This document shows positions 8,149-15,370 of a DNA stretch of 63,047 nucleotides, in pieces. A model generated the notes under the pieces. That model was not told where the DNA came from. It did no database searches and saw only the letters and a list, made by a program, of their open reading frames with translations. Each line of letters opens with the position of its first letter. Positions within the stretch are counted from its first letter, which is position 1. Source of the stretch: Aquificaceae bacterium (GTDB taxonomy: Bacteria > Aquificota > Aquificia > Aquificales > Aquificaceae); the NCBI GenBank assembly GCA_025062075.1, contig JANXBA010000038.1, forward strand, positions 1 to 63,047, written 5' to 3'. Position numbers and translations under genes: made by a program.

Positions 8149-8523
8149 TTAGAGTTTCTGCTTCAAGTAAGGAACTAAAAATATACTACAAACTGCGAAG
8201 GATACCAGACCTACCTTCCAGCCCAGCAGGAGCACGCTAAAGCTCAGCTTCACCGCCGGGTGTTTCAGGAAAGGTTGCAGGTAGAAGTTGTAGTCTTCGC
8301 CGGCAAGCTTCTGAAGAGTCTTGCGACGGGAAAGGTTCTCCAAAAGGTAGTAGGCGAAGCTCCCCCGCCTAAACTTTATCAGGAGCGTTCGGGTGTTTTC
8401 CTTGTACTCTACCCCCTCAATCCCCTCCATGCCACTTATGCCACGCAGAAAGAGGTTCCTCTCCTCCACGCTGGAAAAGTAGAGCCTTGCCTCACTTTCT
8501 CTCAGGGACACATGTTCAATCAT
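8149..8523 (-). CDS. HMA-like domain protein with C-terminal membrane hairpin
   Basis: This 124-aa protein resembles the N-terminal part of its operon's ATPase. It begins with a beta-alpha-beta ferredoxin-like unit (ARLYFSSVEERNLFL, GIEGVEYKENTRTLLIKF) lacking the CxxC metal motif, and ends with two hydrophobic stretches between about residues 88 and 120 (KLSFSVLLLGWKVGLVSFAV). It could be a split-off regulatory or docking domain for the pump. It is the first gene of the operon. A TATAAT hexamer 9 nt before the ATG and the absence of a ribosome site predict a leaderless start. The relationship to HMA_2-type domains is inferred from pattern only. Confidence 0.7.
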   Translation of the reverse strand: MIEHVSLRESEARLYFSSVEERNLFLRGISGMEGIEGVEYKENTRTLLIKFRRGSFAYYLLENLSRRKTLQKLAGEDYNFYLQPFLKHPAVKLSFSVLLLGWKVGLVSFAVCSIFLVPYLKQKL

Positions 8524-8538
8524 GCAGGTAAGATTATA
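8524..8538 (-). promoter_or_regulatory. -10 hexamer TATAAT of the P-type ATPase operon, 9 nt before ATG
   Basis: On the minus strand a perfect TATAAT occupies 8538-8533, followed by 9 nt and the ATG at 8523. A TTAACA is seen upstream of the palindrome. The spacing predicts a leaderless or nearly leaderless transcript for the seven-gene operon. Confidence 0.55.
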
Positions 8539-8553
8539 ACAGGACCCCTGTTA
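8537..8553. promoter_or_regulatory. 17-bp palindrome (candidate operator) at the ATPase operon promoter
   Basis: TAACAGGACCCCTGTTA is a perfect inverted repeat with 7-bp arms around a 3-bp centre. It touches the upstream edge of the -10 hexamer of the minus-strand ATPase operon, where a repressor or MerR-like activator would act. No regulator gene next to it is obvious; the LysR gene at 9170 lies on the other strand. Confidence 0.5.
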
Positions 8554-8623
8554 AGGTTGTGTTAAGAGGCTCGGGCTTTGAGGCTGGTAGCGGTGGCCAG
8601 CTTTTTCAAGCTCTGATTTGTGT

Positions 8624-8641
8624 TATACTATGTCAACCTTC
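8624..8641 (+). promoter_or_regulatory. -10 hexamer TATACT before leader ORF
   Basis: TGTTATACT (hexamer at 8624-8629) precedes the ATG at 8642 by 12 nt. It probably drives the leader ORF and the phosphatase-like gene. No good -35 hexamer is seen. Confidence 0.4.
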
Positions 8642-8737
8642 ATGAGCGGTAAAACTAGAAGAAACTTAATGCATAAAATGGCTGTAAAAGCACTCTGCTT
8701 CCGCAAAGCCCAGAGGATGCAGGCAGGCGTGGAGTAG
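8642..8737 (+). CDS. Possible 31-aa basic leader peptide
   Basis: An ATG at 8642 opens 31 codons starting MSGKTRRNLMHKMAVK and ending in TAG at 8735-8737, one base before the ATG of the next gene. The peptide is basic (many Lys and Arg). It lies 12 nt downstream of a TATACT hexamer, so ribosomes would load at the very 5' end and reach the next gene by termination-reinitiation. Nothing shows conservation, and it may be a chance ORF in a short leader. It is listed because the downstream gene has only a weak ribosome site (GGAG, 8731-8734) of its own. Confidence 0.35.
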   Translation: MSGKTRRNLMHKMAVKALCFRKAQRMQAGVE

Positions 8738-8738
8738 C

Positions 8739-9140
8739 ATGAAGATAGCTTTCGTATCTACTCGCAATGCGGTAAGAGGTATAATGGCGGAGGCGGTGGC
8801 AAGAAAGGTGGCCAGACTTGCCCTGCTGTCGCCGGAGATATACTCTGCGGGCGTGGAACCTGCGGAGAGCGTGCCCGAGCAGGTGCTTGCCCTCCTCCAG
8901 GAGAAGGGCTACTCCACCGACAACCTCTACCCCAAACCCCTATCCTCTATTCCCTACCGGGAGCTGAACCTGCTCATAACCCTGTCGCCTGAAGCCAGAG
9001 ACCGCTGTCCCTACTGGGAGGCCCACATCAGGAGGGAGCACTGGGTGTTGGAAGAGGTCAAAACGGACAGAAGAGAAGAGCTAATCAGGCTTTTGGGGCA
9101 GGTGGAACAGCTCGTAAAGGGTCTTTTTAGATTGCAGTAG
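8739..9140 (+). CDS. LMW protein-tyrosine-phosphatase / ArsC-fold pseudoenzyme
   Basis: This 133-aa protein has the length and fold pattern of low-molecular-weight phosphatases and thioredoxin-type arsenate reductases: a P-loop at the N-terminus (FVSTRNAVRGIMAEA), IYSAGVEP, and LLITLSPEA in place of the usual substrate-loop region. The P-loop normally reads C-x5-R with a nucleophilic Cys. Here position 7 is Ser, while Asn10 and Arg13 remain. The Asp-Pro general-acid motif near the C-terminus is also not visible. It is therefore probably catalytically dead and may bind phosphate, arsenate or a partner. It is followed after 29 nt by a LysR regulator with its own promoter. Confidence 0.8.
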   Translation: MKIAFVSTRNAVRGIMAEAVARKVARLALLSPEIYSAGVEPAESVPEQVLALLQEKGYSTDNLYPKPLSSIPYRELNLLITLSPEARDRCPYWEAHIRREHWVLEEVKTDRREELIRLLGQVEQLVKGLFRLQ

Positions 9141-9169
9141 AAGGTCTTTATATTAAAATTTAGGCTCTA
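9132..9169 (+). promoter_or_regulatory. Promoter of lysR gene (TTGCAG-N16-TAAAAT)
   Basis: TTGCAG at 9132-9137, a 16-bp spacer and TAAAAT at 9154-9159 precede the ATG at 9170 by 10 nt. There is no Shine-Dalgarno sequence. The promoter overlaps the end of the phosphatase-like gene. Confidence 0.45.
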
Positions 9170-10081
9170 ATGATAGACATAAGCAAGCTCAAGACCTTCG
9201 TGGCGGTTGCGGACTTGGGTAGCTTCTCTAGAGCTTCGGAGATACTATACATAACCCAGCCTGCGGTGACCCAGCAGATAAAGGCTCTGGAGCGCATCGT
9301 AGGTGCCAAGCTTTTTCAGCGACAGGGCGGCAGGATAGTGCTCACCGACGAGGGCAAAAGAATCTACCAGATAGCCAAAAGTTTGCTGAGCAACTACGAA
9401 AACCTGATGGAAGAGATGGCCAAGATAAAGAAGGACTTCAAAGACACCCTCTTGCTGGGCGTGAGCACTACTCTGAGCGAGTACAAAGTCCCCGAGCTTC
9501 TCGTGGAGTTTCACAGACAGCTCCCAAACATATCCATAAGAGTGCTGGTGGACAACTCTCAGCACATTGAAGAGGCTCTCTCCTCAGGCGTGCTAAACAT
9601 AGGCATCATAGAGAGAGAGCCTTCTGACAGGTTCAACTCCATCAAGTGGTTCATGGACGAGGTGGTCTTCTTCACATACCCCGGTCACCCTCTTGCAAAA
9701 AGGGGAGAAATTGAGCCCGAGGAACTCTACGGGGTGGACATGATTTTCAGGGAGGTAAGCTCGGGCACTCGCAAGGTGGTAAAGGAGGAGTTGGAAAGGC
9801 TCGGGCTGATTTTTGAGAGGCTCAACATCAGAATAGAGGTCAACTGTGCCAGGTCAATACTGAACATGGTCAAAAGGGGCTACGGGTGCAGTTTTCTCTC
9901 TCAGGGCTTGGTGGAGGGTGCGATACAAGAAGGTAGCCTGGTTCCCGTCAAGATAAGGGGCTTTAGGGCGGTCAGATGGTACTACATTATTTATCCGGAG
10001 AACGAAAGGTTGACCTTTCTGGCGAGCAAGTTCATGAAGTTTATCCTGGCCAAGACTGGCTCCGAGCTGGTGGCCGGATGA
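9170..10081 (+). CDS. LysR-family transcriptional regulator
   Basis: This 303-aa protein has a standard LysR layout. A winged helix-turn-helix occupies residues 1-60 (SFSRASEILYITQPAVTQQI), followed by a linker helix and a periplasmic-binding-protein-like effector domain (DTLLLGVSTTLSEYKVPELL onward). The length matches the family. LysR regulators usually act as tetramers on T-N11-A boxes and respond to a small ligand. The effector cannot be read here. CbbR and CysB-like proteins share this pattern, and in an autotroph a carbon- or sulfur-metabolism signal would be plausible but is speculative. The stop overlaps the ATG of the HAD gene (ATGA). Confidence 0.9.
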   Translation: MIDISKLKTFVAVADLGSFSRASEILYITQPAVTQQIKALERIVGAKLFQRQGGRIVLTDEGKRIYQIAKSLLSNYENLMEEMAKIKKDFKDTLLLGVSTTLSEYKVPELLVEFHRQLPNISIRVLVDNSQHIEEALSSGVLNIGIIEREPSDRFNSIKWFMDEVVFFTYPGHPLAKRGEIEPEELYGVDMIFREVSSGTRKVVKEELERLGLIFERLNIRIEVNCARSILNMVKRGYGCSFLSQGLVEGAIQEGSLVPVKIRGFRAVRWYYIIYPENERLTFLASKFMKFILAKTGSELVAG

Positions 10082-10746
10082 AGAAGGGCGTTATCTTTGA
10101 TGTGGACGGCGTCATCGTGGACGTGAGCCAGTCTTACCACTACGCCATAAAGCACACCGCAGAGCACTTTCTGGGCAAAGAAGTGGACATAAACTTGGTC
10201 AGACACCTTAAGTTCTCCAAAGGCATAAACAACGACTGGGTGGCCACCCTTGAGGTGATAAAAGAGTTGGGAGGTAAGGCTAGGCTGGAGGAGGTGGTTG
10301 AGGTCTTCAACAGAACCTACCGTGAACTGCGCGACCAGGAGGAGCTTCTGCTCAGACCTGAGTTTTTCAAAGAGCTCAGGGATGCGGGTTATCCCCTCGG
10401 CGTGGTGACCGGAAGACCGAGGGAGGACCTAAACTACCTCTTTGAGAAGCACGGGCTTTTCAGGTTCTTTGACTTTGTGGTGGACGAGGACACGATAGAG
10501 CAAAAGGAGCTGAGAAAACCCCACCCTTACGCCCTCCATCTGTGCGTGGAAGGGCTCCGCATAGAGGCAGGCATTTACGTGGGCGACACCTTGGCAGACT
10601 ACTACATGGTCAGAGCCTATAGAGAGCTCTACCCAAAGCCCGTGGAGTACATCCACGTAGGTAAAAACTTCGTGCCAGAGGGTGTCAGGCACTGCCCTCC
10701 TGAGGAGCTCCCCCAAGTTCTTCCAGAGGTCTTGCGTAGTCTGTAA
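10078..10746 (+). CDS. HAD-superfamily phosphatase
   Basis: This 222-aa HAD hydrolase has motif I DVDGVIVD with the nucleophile at Asp8 and the acid at Asp10, motif II VVTGRPRE, motif III lysine in KPHPY and motif IV GDTLADY. The start ATGAAG at 10078 overlaps the LysR stop. The pattern (long cap after DVDGVIVDVSQSY) resembles the HAD group often associated with histidine biosynthesis, but the substrate cannot be determined. The last 62 nt overlap the convergent Trm112-like gene. It is cotranscribed with the LysR gene, which may control it. Confidence 0.85.
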   Translation: MKKGVIFDVDGVIVDVSQSYHYAIKHTAEHFLGKEVDINLVRHLKFSKGINNDWVATLEVIKELGGKARLEEVVEVFNRTYRELRDQEELLLRPEFFKELRDAGYPLGVVTGRPREDLNYLFEKHGLFRFFDFVVDEDTIEQKELRKPHPYALHLCVEGLRIEAGIYVGDTLADYYMVRAYRELYPKPVEYIHVGKNFVPEGVRHCPPEELPQVLPEVLRSL

Positions 10747-10885
10747 GCAGCAGGGGTATGTCCTCCTCCACAGGGTAGTAAACTCTGCAACTATAGCAGA
10801 CGAGAAGGTTTCTCTTCTCGTCGTAGAGGAGCTCTCCCTTACAGATGGGGCAGGCAAGTATGTCCAAGAGCTCTCTGCTCAGCAA
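10685..10885 (-). CDS. Trm112 / UPF0434-family zinc-ribbon protein
   Basis: This 66-aa protein begins MLSRELLDILACPICKGEL, the hallmark of the bacterial Trm112-like (YcaR) family, and has a second pair in CYSC. The four cysteines should bind zinc, although some family members have lost them. Eukaryotic and archaeal Trm112 activate methyltransferases; the bacterial role is less certain. The TTG start at 10885 is supported by AGGAGGAACTGCT just upstream. It is the last gene of the purH-moaE-moaA operon. Its C-terminal 20 codons overlap the HAD gene on the other strand, and this tail is unlikely to be conserved. Confidence 0.85.
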   Translation of the reverse strand: MLSRELLDILACPICKGELLYDEKRNLLVCYSCRVYYPVEEDIPLLLTDYARPLEELGGAPQEGSA

Positions 10886-10906
10886 AGCAGTTCCTCCTTA
10901 GGGTTT

Positions 10907-11908
10907 TTAACCTCCTATTTTAAACATCTCCATCTTTTTTGGCAGGGTGCCCTCTTTTAGGAGTTCCAGTCTCCTCTCCGAGTAGCGGTCTTCTCTGACC
11001 TGCCAGAGATGGCGCACAAAGTCCCTTATCTCCTCCTCCCCGGCGCCCGACCTTATGAGGCTTTTCACGTCGTGCCCCTCTTGGGCAAAAAGGCAGGTAA
11101 GGAGCCTTCCGTCTGCGGTGAGCCTTAGCCTGTTGCAGTCCCCGCAGAAGGGTTGCGTCACCGAGGCTATAAAGCCCACCTCCACTCCGCAGTCCACATG
11201 GCGATACCTTTCCGCCACCTCGCCCCTGTAGGACTTCGCCACTGGCTCCAGGCGGAAGTGCTCGCTGAGAACTCTTAGCATCTCTTTTACGGAAAAGACC
11301 TTCTCCAGCGACCAGCGGTTTAGGTTGCCTACGTCCATAAACTCTATGAACCTTACCACCACACCCATCCTCTTGAAAAGGTGGGCCATGTCCACGATTT
11401 CTCCGTCGTTTACGCCCCTGATTACGCACACGTTGACCTTCACTGGCGTAAGGCCCACGCGCAGGGCCTCCTCTATGCCCTCCAAAATGTGAGAGACGCT
11501 CACCTCTCTGCCTACCAGCTTGGAGAGAACCTCGTCCTTAAGGGAGTGAAGGCTTACGGTCACTCTCCTGAGCCCAGCGGACTTGAGAGACTTGGCCTTT
11601 TCTTTCAGCAGAAAGCCGTTGGTGGTCAGGCTCAGGTCTTGCAGGGGGAGCTCTCCCAGCATGCTCACGAGCCTTTCCACGTTTCGGCGCAGGAGGGGTT
11701 CACCGCCGGTGAGTCTTACTTTCCTTACACCGAGGGGTATCAGGGCTTTAACAAAGTGCTTTATCTCCTCAAAGGAGAGTATCTCCTCCCGGTGGAAGAA
11801 CTGGTAGTCCTCTCCGTCTGGCATGCAGAAGGCACAGCGAAAGTTGCACCTGTCGGTGATGGATATGCGAAGGTCGTGGAGCTCCCTACCAAGACGGTCA
11901 AGGGTCAT
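10907..11908 (-). CDS. moaA: GTP 3',8-cyclase MoaA
   Basis: This 333-aa radical SAM enzyme makes the first intermediate of molybdenum cofactor from GTP. The SAM cluster motif C-x3-C-x2-C lies at residues 21, 25 and 28 (CNFRCAFC), followed by LTGGEPL. The second, GTP-binding cluster motif is the C-terminal [18 protein letters not shown]. The protein ends in Gly-Gly, as active MoaA proteins do. The ATG at 11908 overlaps the moaE stop (ATGA). Longer in-frame extension upstream is rejected because it reads through moaE. Molybdopterin (or tungstopterin) enzymes are expected elsewhere in the genome. Confidence 0.96.
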   Translation of the reverse strand: MTLDRLGRELHDLRISITDRCNFRCAFCMPDGEDYQFFHREEILSFEEIKHFVKALIPLGVRKVRLTGGEPLLRRNVERLVSMLGELPLQDLSLTTNGFLLKEKAKSLKSAGLRRVTVSLHSLKDEVLSKLVGREVSVSHILEGIEEALRVGLTPVKVNVCVIRGVNDGEIVDMAHLFKRMGVVVRFIEFMDVGNLNRWSLEKVFSVKEMLRVLSEHFRLEPVAKSYRGEVAERYRHVDCGVEVGFIASVTQPFCGDCNRLRLTADGRLLTCLFAQEGHDVKSLIRSGAGEEEIRDFVRHLWQVREDRYSERRLELLKEGTLPKKMEMFKIGG

Positions 11909-12327
11909 GCCCCGGGCACCCATCGGGAAGCACCGTCTGTAAAGACCTCCTTCTTCCAGAGGGGGACTCTCCTTTTTACCTCCTCTACCGCATACCTGCA
12001 GGCCTGAAAGGTCTCTTCCCTGTGTCCTCCAAAGACCACCACCATGAAGGAGGGCTCGCCCACCTTTACCACGCCAAGCCTGTGATGTATGAAGACCTCC
12101 TTCACGGGAAACTTGCTCAGCGTCTCTTCTCTGATTCTCTCCATCTCCCTTATGGCCATCTCTGGGAAGGCCTCGTAGTGGAGCTCCTGCACATCTCCAT
12201 CCTCCGGTGCGGACCTGGCTATTCCTAAGAAGGTCAGGCTGGCACCGCACTCCTTAGGGGGTCTATACTGGCTGAGAATTCTCTCCGCACCGAACCATTC
12301 CACGCCCAAGTAAACTCTGGGAAGCAT
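11905..12327 (-). CDS. moaE: Molybdopterin synthase catalytic subunit MoaE
   Basis: This 140-aa protein is the large subunit of molybdopterin synthase, which inserts dithiolene sulfur into precursor Z using MoaD thiocarboxylate. Family features are [43 protein letters not shown] and the active-site WKKEVF. The ATG at 12327 is preferred over a start at 12390, which would lie inside purH. A TATATT hexamer 6 nt before this ATG might add an internal leaderless promoter. The moaD partner is not in the window. The 3' end overlaps moaA by 4 nt. Confidence 0.94.
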   Translation of the reverse strand: MLPRVYLGVEWFGAERILSQYRPPKECGASLTFLGIARSAPEDGDVQELHYEAFPEMAIREMERIREETLSKFPVKEVFIHHRLGVVKVGEPSFMVVVFGGHREETFQACRYAVEEVKRRVPLWKKEVFTDGASRWVPGA

Positions 12328-12339
12328 AGTGTAAATATA
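12328..12339 (-). promoter_or_regulatory. Possible internal -10 TATATT before moaE
   Basis: On the minus strand TATATT at 12339-12334 lies 6 nt before the moaE ATG and follows TGC, partly inside the purH-moaE gap. It is weaker than the others because moaE is already in an operon. Confidence 0.25.
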
Positions 12340-12343
12340 GCAC

Positions 12344-13861
12344 TCAGTGTCTGAAGTGCCGAGTGCCCGTAAAGACCAGGGCCATTCCATACTGGTTTGC
12401 CGCCTCGGTTACCTCCGCATCCCTTATGGAACCGCCGGGCTGGATGATGGCCCTTATGCCTGCCTGATGGGCCATGTCCACGCTGTCCCTGAAGGGCAAA
12501 AAGGCCTCCGAGGCCATCACCGCCCCCTCAAGGTCAAGGCCAAACCTCTGAGCTCTGGCTACGGCACACCTGAGACTGTCCACCCGGGACGCGTTACCCG
12601 ACCCTATACCCAAGGTCCTTCCTTCTTTCGCTATTACGACCGCGTTGGACTTTACGTGCTTGCACACTTTCCAGGCAAAGACCAGGTCTTTGAGCTCCTC
12701 CTGAGTAGGGTGTCTTTGGGAGACGGTGCGGAGCTCCTGGTAGTCTAAGTTGTCCTCCTCCTGCAGGAGGTAGCCCCCGCTTATCTTTTTTAAGTCAAAG
12801 TAAAGGGAAAAGCCGAAGGTTTGCACCAGCCGGAGGTTTTTCCTCTTGGAGAGCACCTGCAAAGCCCCTTCGGAGAACTCCGGGGCCACCAGCACCTCAA
12901 AGAAGAGCTCTACCACCTTCTGGGCAAGCCTTTCCTCCACCGTGTCGTTGAAGGCTAAGATGCCTCCGAAGGCAGACTCTGGGTCGCTCCCGTAGGCTCT
13001 TTCAAAGGCTTCCAGAAGGCTCCCGCCTAAGGCTACGCCAGAGGGGTTGCCGTGCTTGACTATTGCGCAGGCGGGCTGGCTGAACTCGCTCACCAGACGA
13101 AGGGCTGAGTCCGCATCCAAGTAGTTGTTAAAGGACATCTCCTTGCCCTGCAAGACCCTTGAGTGCACCACTCCCAAGCTCTCCAAAGGGTTTAGGAAAA
13201 GCCAGCCTTTTTGGTGGGGGTTTTCGCCGTAGCGCAGTGCACCCTTCAGCTTTAGGGGCAGGGCAAGGTAGGGCAAGGGCTCTTCCACCTCAAAGAGCTC
13301 TGCCAAAGCTCTGGATACGAGGGCGTCGTAGTAGGCGGTCATGGAGAAGGCCTTTACCGCAAGCCTTTTCCTGTCTTCAAGAGTGAGGCTGTTTTGCTCT
13401 ATCTTCTGGGCAACCCAGCGGTAGTCCGCCGGGTCCACCACCACCGCCACTCGGTAGAAGTTCTTTGCGGAGGCCCTGATAAGGGCCGGTCCTCCTATGT
13501 CCACAAACTCCATGAGCTCCCGCTCGGTAAGGTCTTCCCTGAGCTTTTCCTCAAAGGGGTAGAGGTTAACCACCACCAAGTCTATGGGTTCTATGCCCAG
13601 CTTCTGTATGTCTTCCCTGTCCTTCTCCACCCAGTCTCTGTAGAGTATTCCCCCGTGCACCGCCGGGTGCAGAGTCTTTACTCTTCCCTCCAGTATCTCG
13701 GGAAAGCGGGTAAGCTCTTCCACGAGCTTGACAGGGTAGCCTAGCTCCCTAACAAACTTGGCAGTCCCGCCCGTGGATACTATCTGGTAACCTCTTTTGT
13801 GGACCGCCTCCAGCAAAGGTTCTATCCCCTGCTTGTAGTAAACGGAGAAGAGAGCTCTCAT
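12344..13861 (-). CDS. purH: Bifunctional AICAR formyltransferase / IMP cyclohydrolase PurH
   Basis: This 505-aa protein catalyses the last two steps of IMP synthesis. The cyclohydrolase domain comes first, without the short N-terminal extension of many homologues, with [27 protein letters not shown] and NLYPFE. The transformylase domain has [46 protein letters not shown], the C-terminal [18 protein letters not shown] and [10 protein letters not shown]. The length is typical. A TAAAAT hexamer 9 nt before the ATG and no ribosome site predict a leaderless transcript that continues into moaE, moaA and the Trm112-like gene. Confidence 0.97.
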   Translation of the reverse strand: MRALFSVYYKQGIEPLLEAVHKRGYQIVSTGGTAKFVRELGYPVKLVEELTRFPEILEGRVKTLHPAVHGGILYRDWVEKDREDIQKLGIEPIDLVVVNLYPFEEKLREDLTERELMEFVDIGGPALIRASAKNFYRVAVVVDPADYRWVAQKIEQNSLTLEDRKRLAVKAFSMTAYYDALVSRALAELFEVEEPLPYLALPLKLKGALRYGENPHQKGWLFLNPLESLGVVHSRVLQGKEMSFNNYLDADSALRLVSEFSQPACAIVKHGNPSGVALGGSLLEAFERAYGSDPESAFGGILAFNDTVEERLAQKVVELFFEVLVAPEFSEGALQVLSKRKNLRLVQTFGFSLYFDLKKISGGYLLQEEDNLDYQELRTVSQRHPTQEELKDLVFAWKVCKHVKSNAVVIAKEGRTLGIGSGNASRVDSLRCAVARAQRFGLDLEGAVMASEAFLPFRDSVDMAHQAGIRAIIQPGGSIRDAEVTEAANQYGMALVFTGTRHFRH

Positions 13862-13876
13862 GAGTTGGAGATTTTA
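13862..13876 (-). promoter_or_regulatory. -10 hexamer TAAAAT before purH, 9 nt before ATG
   Basis: On the minus strand GTGGTAAAATC places TAAAAT at 13876-13871, 9 nt from the ATG at 13861. There is no ribosome site. The context GTGGTA-AAT matches that before rplN, rpmJ and fbp. Confidence 0.45.
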
Positions 13877-14126
13877 CCACGCAAAGAGGCGGTCGGCCCA
13901 GCTTCTTCAACGCAGTCTGCGACGAACCTCCCGTGGTGATGCTCTCGGTCAGCAAAAAGGAGGACAACATACTCCACGTGGGCGACTTTGTGGTGAACTT
14001 GGTCTCCGAGGAGCTCTCGGAAAAGCTCAATGGCGGGCGTAGAAGGAGACCTCAGTGGGCAGGTTGGGCACTGGCTTCTGCAAGGTGGTTGAGATAGGTC
14101 AGGAAAAGGAGGTCTTTCAGGACTAA
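13864..14126 (+). pseudogene. Remnant of a flavin-reductase-like (FMN split-barrel) gene
   Basis: Between purH and the ferredoxin gene the plus strand encodes, in the frame starting at 13864, a recognisable stretch SFFNAVCDEPPVVMLSVSKK followed by HVGDFVVNLVSEELSEKLN (13903-14031). This is the core signature of flavin-reductase-like FMN-binding proteins. There is no start codon with a ribosome site; an in-frame stop at 13861 truncates the N-terminus. The frame then degenerates and stops at 14095. A different frame from 14043 to 14126 gives a tail-like segment ending VVEIGQEKEVFQD. A deletion plus frameshift explains this best. The identification is by pattern; it is probably non-functional. 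Confidence 0.55.
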
Positions 14127-14136
14127 AATATTGCCC
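14124..14136 (+). promoter_or_regulatory. -10 hexamer TAAAAT, 7 nt before ferredoxin ATG
   Basis: TAAAAT at 14124-14129 lies 7 nt before the ATG at 14137. There is no Shine-Dalgarno sequence at proper distance. A leaderless transcript is predicted. Confidence 0.45.
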
Positions 14137-14424
14137 ATGGCAAAGGTGAAAGTAAACGGCAAAACCCTTGATGTCCCCGTAGGCGTCAAGTTTGGAGAGC
14201 TCCACCACGAGATTGAAAAGGCGGGGGTGGAGTTTGGGTGCACGGACGGTCAGTGTGGCGTGTGCGTCTGCACGGTGAAGAAGGGCTTAGAGTGTCTTGC
14301 AGAGCCCTCGGAGCAGGAAGAGGAGACCCTTTGGAGGATAGGGGAGTACGAGGAGACCCGCAGGCTGACCTGCCAGTTAGTCTTAGAGCGGGAGGGGTGC
14401 GAGGTAGAGCTGGAAACGGACTAA
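14137..14424 (+). CDS. [2Fe-2S] plant-type ferredoxin
   Basis: This 95-aa protein is a soluble electron carrier with the plant/adrenodoxin-type cluster motif: Cys35, Cys40 and Cys43 (CTDGQCGVC) and a distal Cys79 (RLTCQLVL). Cys45 and Cys53 are extra cysteines. The beta-grasp fold fits the N-terminal VKVNGKTLDVPVG. Its redox partners are not evident; the neighbours are a decayed flavin reductase gene upstream and ilvE downstream. The ATG at 14137 is favoured over a TTG two codons earlier because of the 7-nt spacing to the TAAAAT hexamer. Confidence 0.92.
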   Translation: MAKVKVNGKTLDVPVGVKFGELHHEIEKAGVEFGCTDGQCGVCVCTVKKGLECLAEPSEQEEETLWRIGEYEETRRLTCQLVLEREGCEVELETD

Positions 14425-14438
14425 GGGCTTTTGCGTGC

Positions 14439-14452
14439 TATAATCTTTCCAC
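14439..14452 (+). promoter_or_regulatory. -10 hexamer TATAAT before ilvE, 8 nt before ATG
   Basis: GTGCTATAATC places a consensus TATAAT at 14439-14444, with 8 nt to the ATG at 14453 and a TG element upstream. There is no ribosome site. This is one of the clearest leaderless promoters in the window. Confidence 0.55.
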
Positions 14453-15370
14453 ATGGAATACGCCTTCTTTGAGGGTAGCTTTGTCCCCATAGAGCAGGCA
14501 AACATAAACATAAAGACCAACTCCCTCCACTACGGCACTGCGGTCTTTGAGGGTATAAGGGCCTACTGGAACGAAGCCCACCGCCAGCTTTACATACTCT
14601 TTGCCCGCGAGCACTACCAGAGGCTTTTAAACAACTGCAAAGCCATGTTCATGAACCTACCCTACAGCTCAGAAGACCTGGTACGCATAACCGTGGAGCT
14701 CCTGAGAAAAAACCAAGTGAGAGAAGACGTGTACATCAGGCCCATAGTCTACTTCAAGGACCTAAAACTGACGCCCAAGCTCATAGACTACACCCCCGAG
14801 ATTGCCATATACACCTACAACTTCGGCAGGTATCTGGATACCTCGGAGGGCATAAGGGTCAAGGTGTCCTCTTGGCGCAGAAACGATGACAACTCCATAC
14901 CTTCCCGCTGGAAGGTGGCAGGTGCTTACGTAAACAGCGCTCTGGCAAAGACGGAGGCCCTCCTCTCAGGCTACCACGAGGCCATCATGCTTAACCAGCA
15001 CGGCTACGTGGCGGAGGGCTCTGGGGAGAACATCTTCCTCGTAAGAGAGGGCAAGGTCATAACACCCTCCTACTCGGAGCACATACTGGAAGGCATCACC
15101 AGAAACGCAGTGAAAAAGCTCCTAAAAAACGAGCTGGTGGTAGATATGGAAGAAAGGCCTATATCTCGCAGTGAGCTCTACGTGGCAGAGGAGATTTTCC
15201 TGACCGGGACGGCGGCGGAGATAACTCCGGTAGTGGAGGTGGACAACCGAAGGGTGGGGAGCGGTAAGGTTGGAGCTATAACTCGGGAGCTTCAGGAGCT
15301 CTACTTCCGTGCGGCAAGGGGGCTGTTAGACAGGTACATGGGATGGCTCACGCCCGTGTATGAAAGGTGA
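14453..15370 (+). CDS. ilvE: Branched-chain amino-acid aminotransferase IlvE
   Basis: This 305-aa fold-type IV PLP enzyme transfers the amino group between glutamate and the keto acids of Val, Leu and Ile. Family features are LHYGTAVFEGIRAY at 26-38, the PLP lysine at about 154 (SRWKVAGAYVNSALAKTEA), EAIMLNQHGYVAEGSGENIF and LTGTAAEITPV. The length matches IlvE. It opens a likely operon with an M28-like protein, a LolA-like protein and a GNAT; the next gene starts 11 nt before its stop. Transcription probably begins at its start codon. Confidence 0.96.
   Translation: MEYAFFEGSFVPIEQANINIKTNSLHYGTAVFEGIRAYWNEAHRQLYILFAREHYQRLLNNCKAMFMNLPYSSEDLVRITVELLRKNQVREDVYIRPIVYFKDLKLTPKLIDYTPEIAIYTYNFGRYLDTSEGIRVKVSSWRRNDDNSIPSRWKVAGAYVNSALAKTEALLSGYHEAIMLNQHGYVAEGSGENIFLVREGKVITPSYSEHILEGITRNAVKKLLKNELVVDMEERPISRSELYVAEEIFLTGTAAEITPVVEVDNRRVGSGKVGAITRELQELYFRAARGLLDRYMGWLTPVYER

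Noticed and set aside
8642-8741. Possible riboswitch in the leader before the phosphatase-like gene
   Set aside because: No known aptamer consensus or terminator hairpin was recognised; a short ORF explains the sequence as well.
10907-12250. Longer MoaA reading frame starting at 12250
   Set aside because: The extra 114 residues read through moaE in another frame and look nothing like MoaA. The ATG at 11908 overlaps the moaE stop in the usual way.
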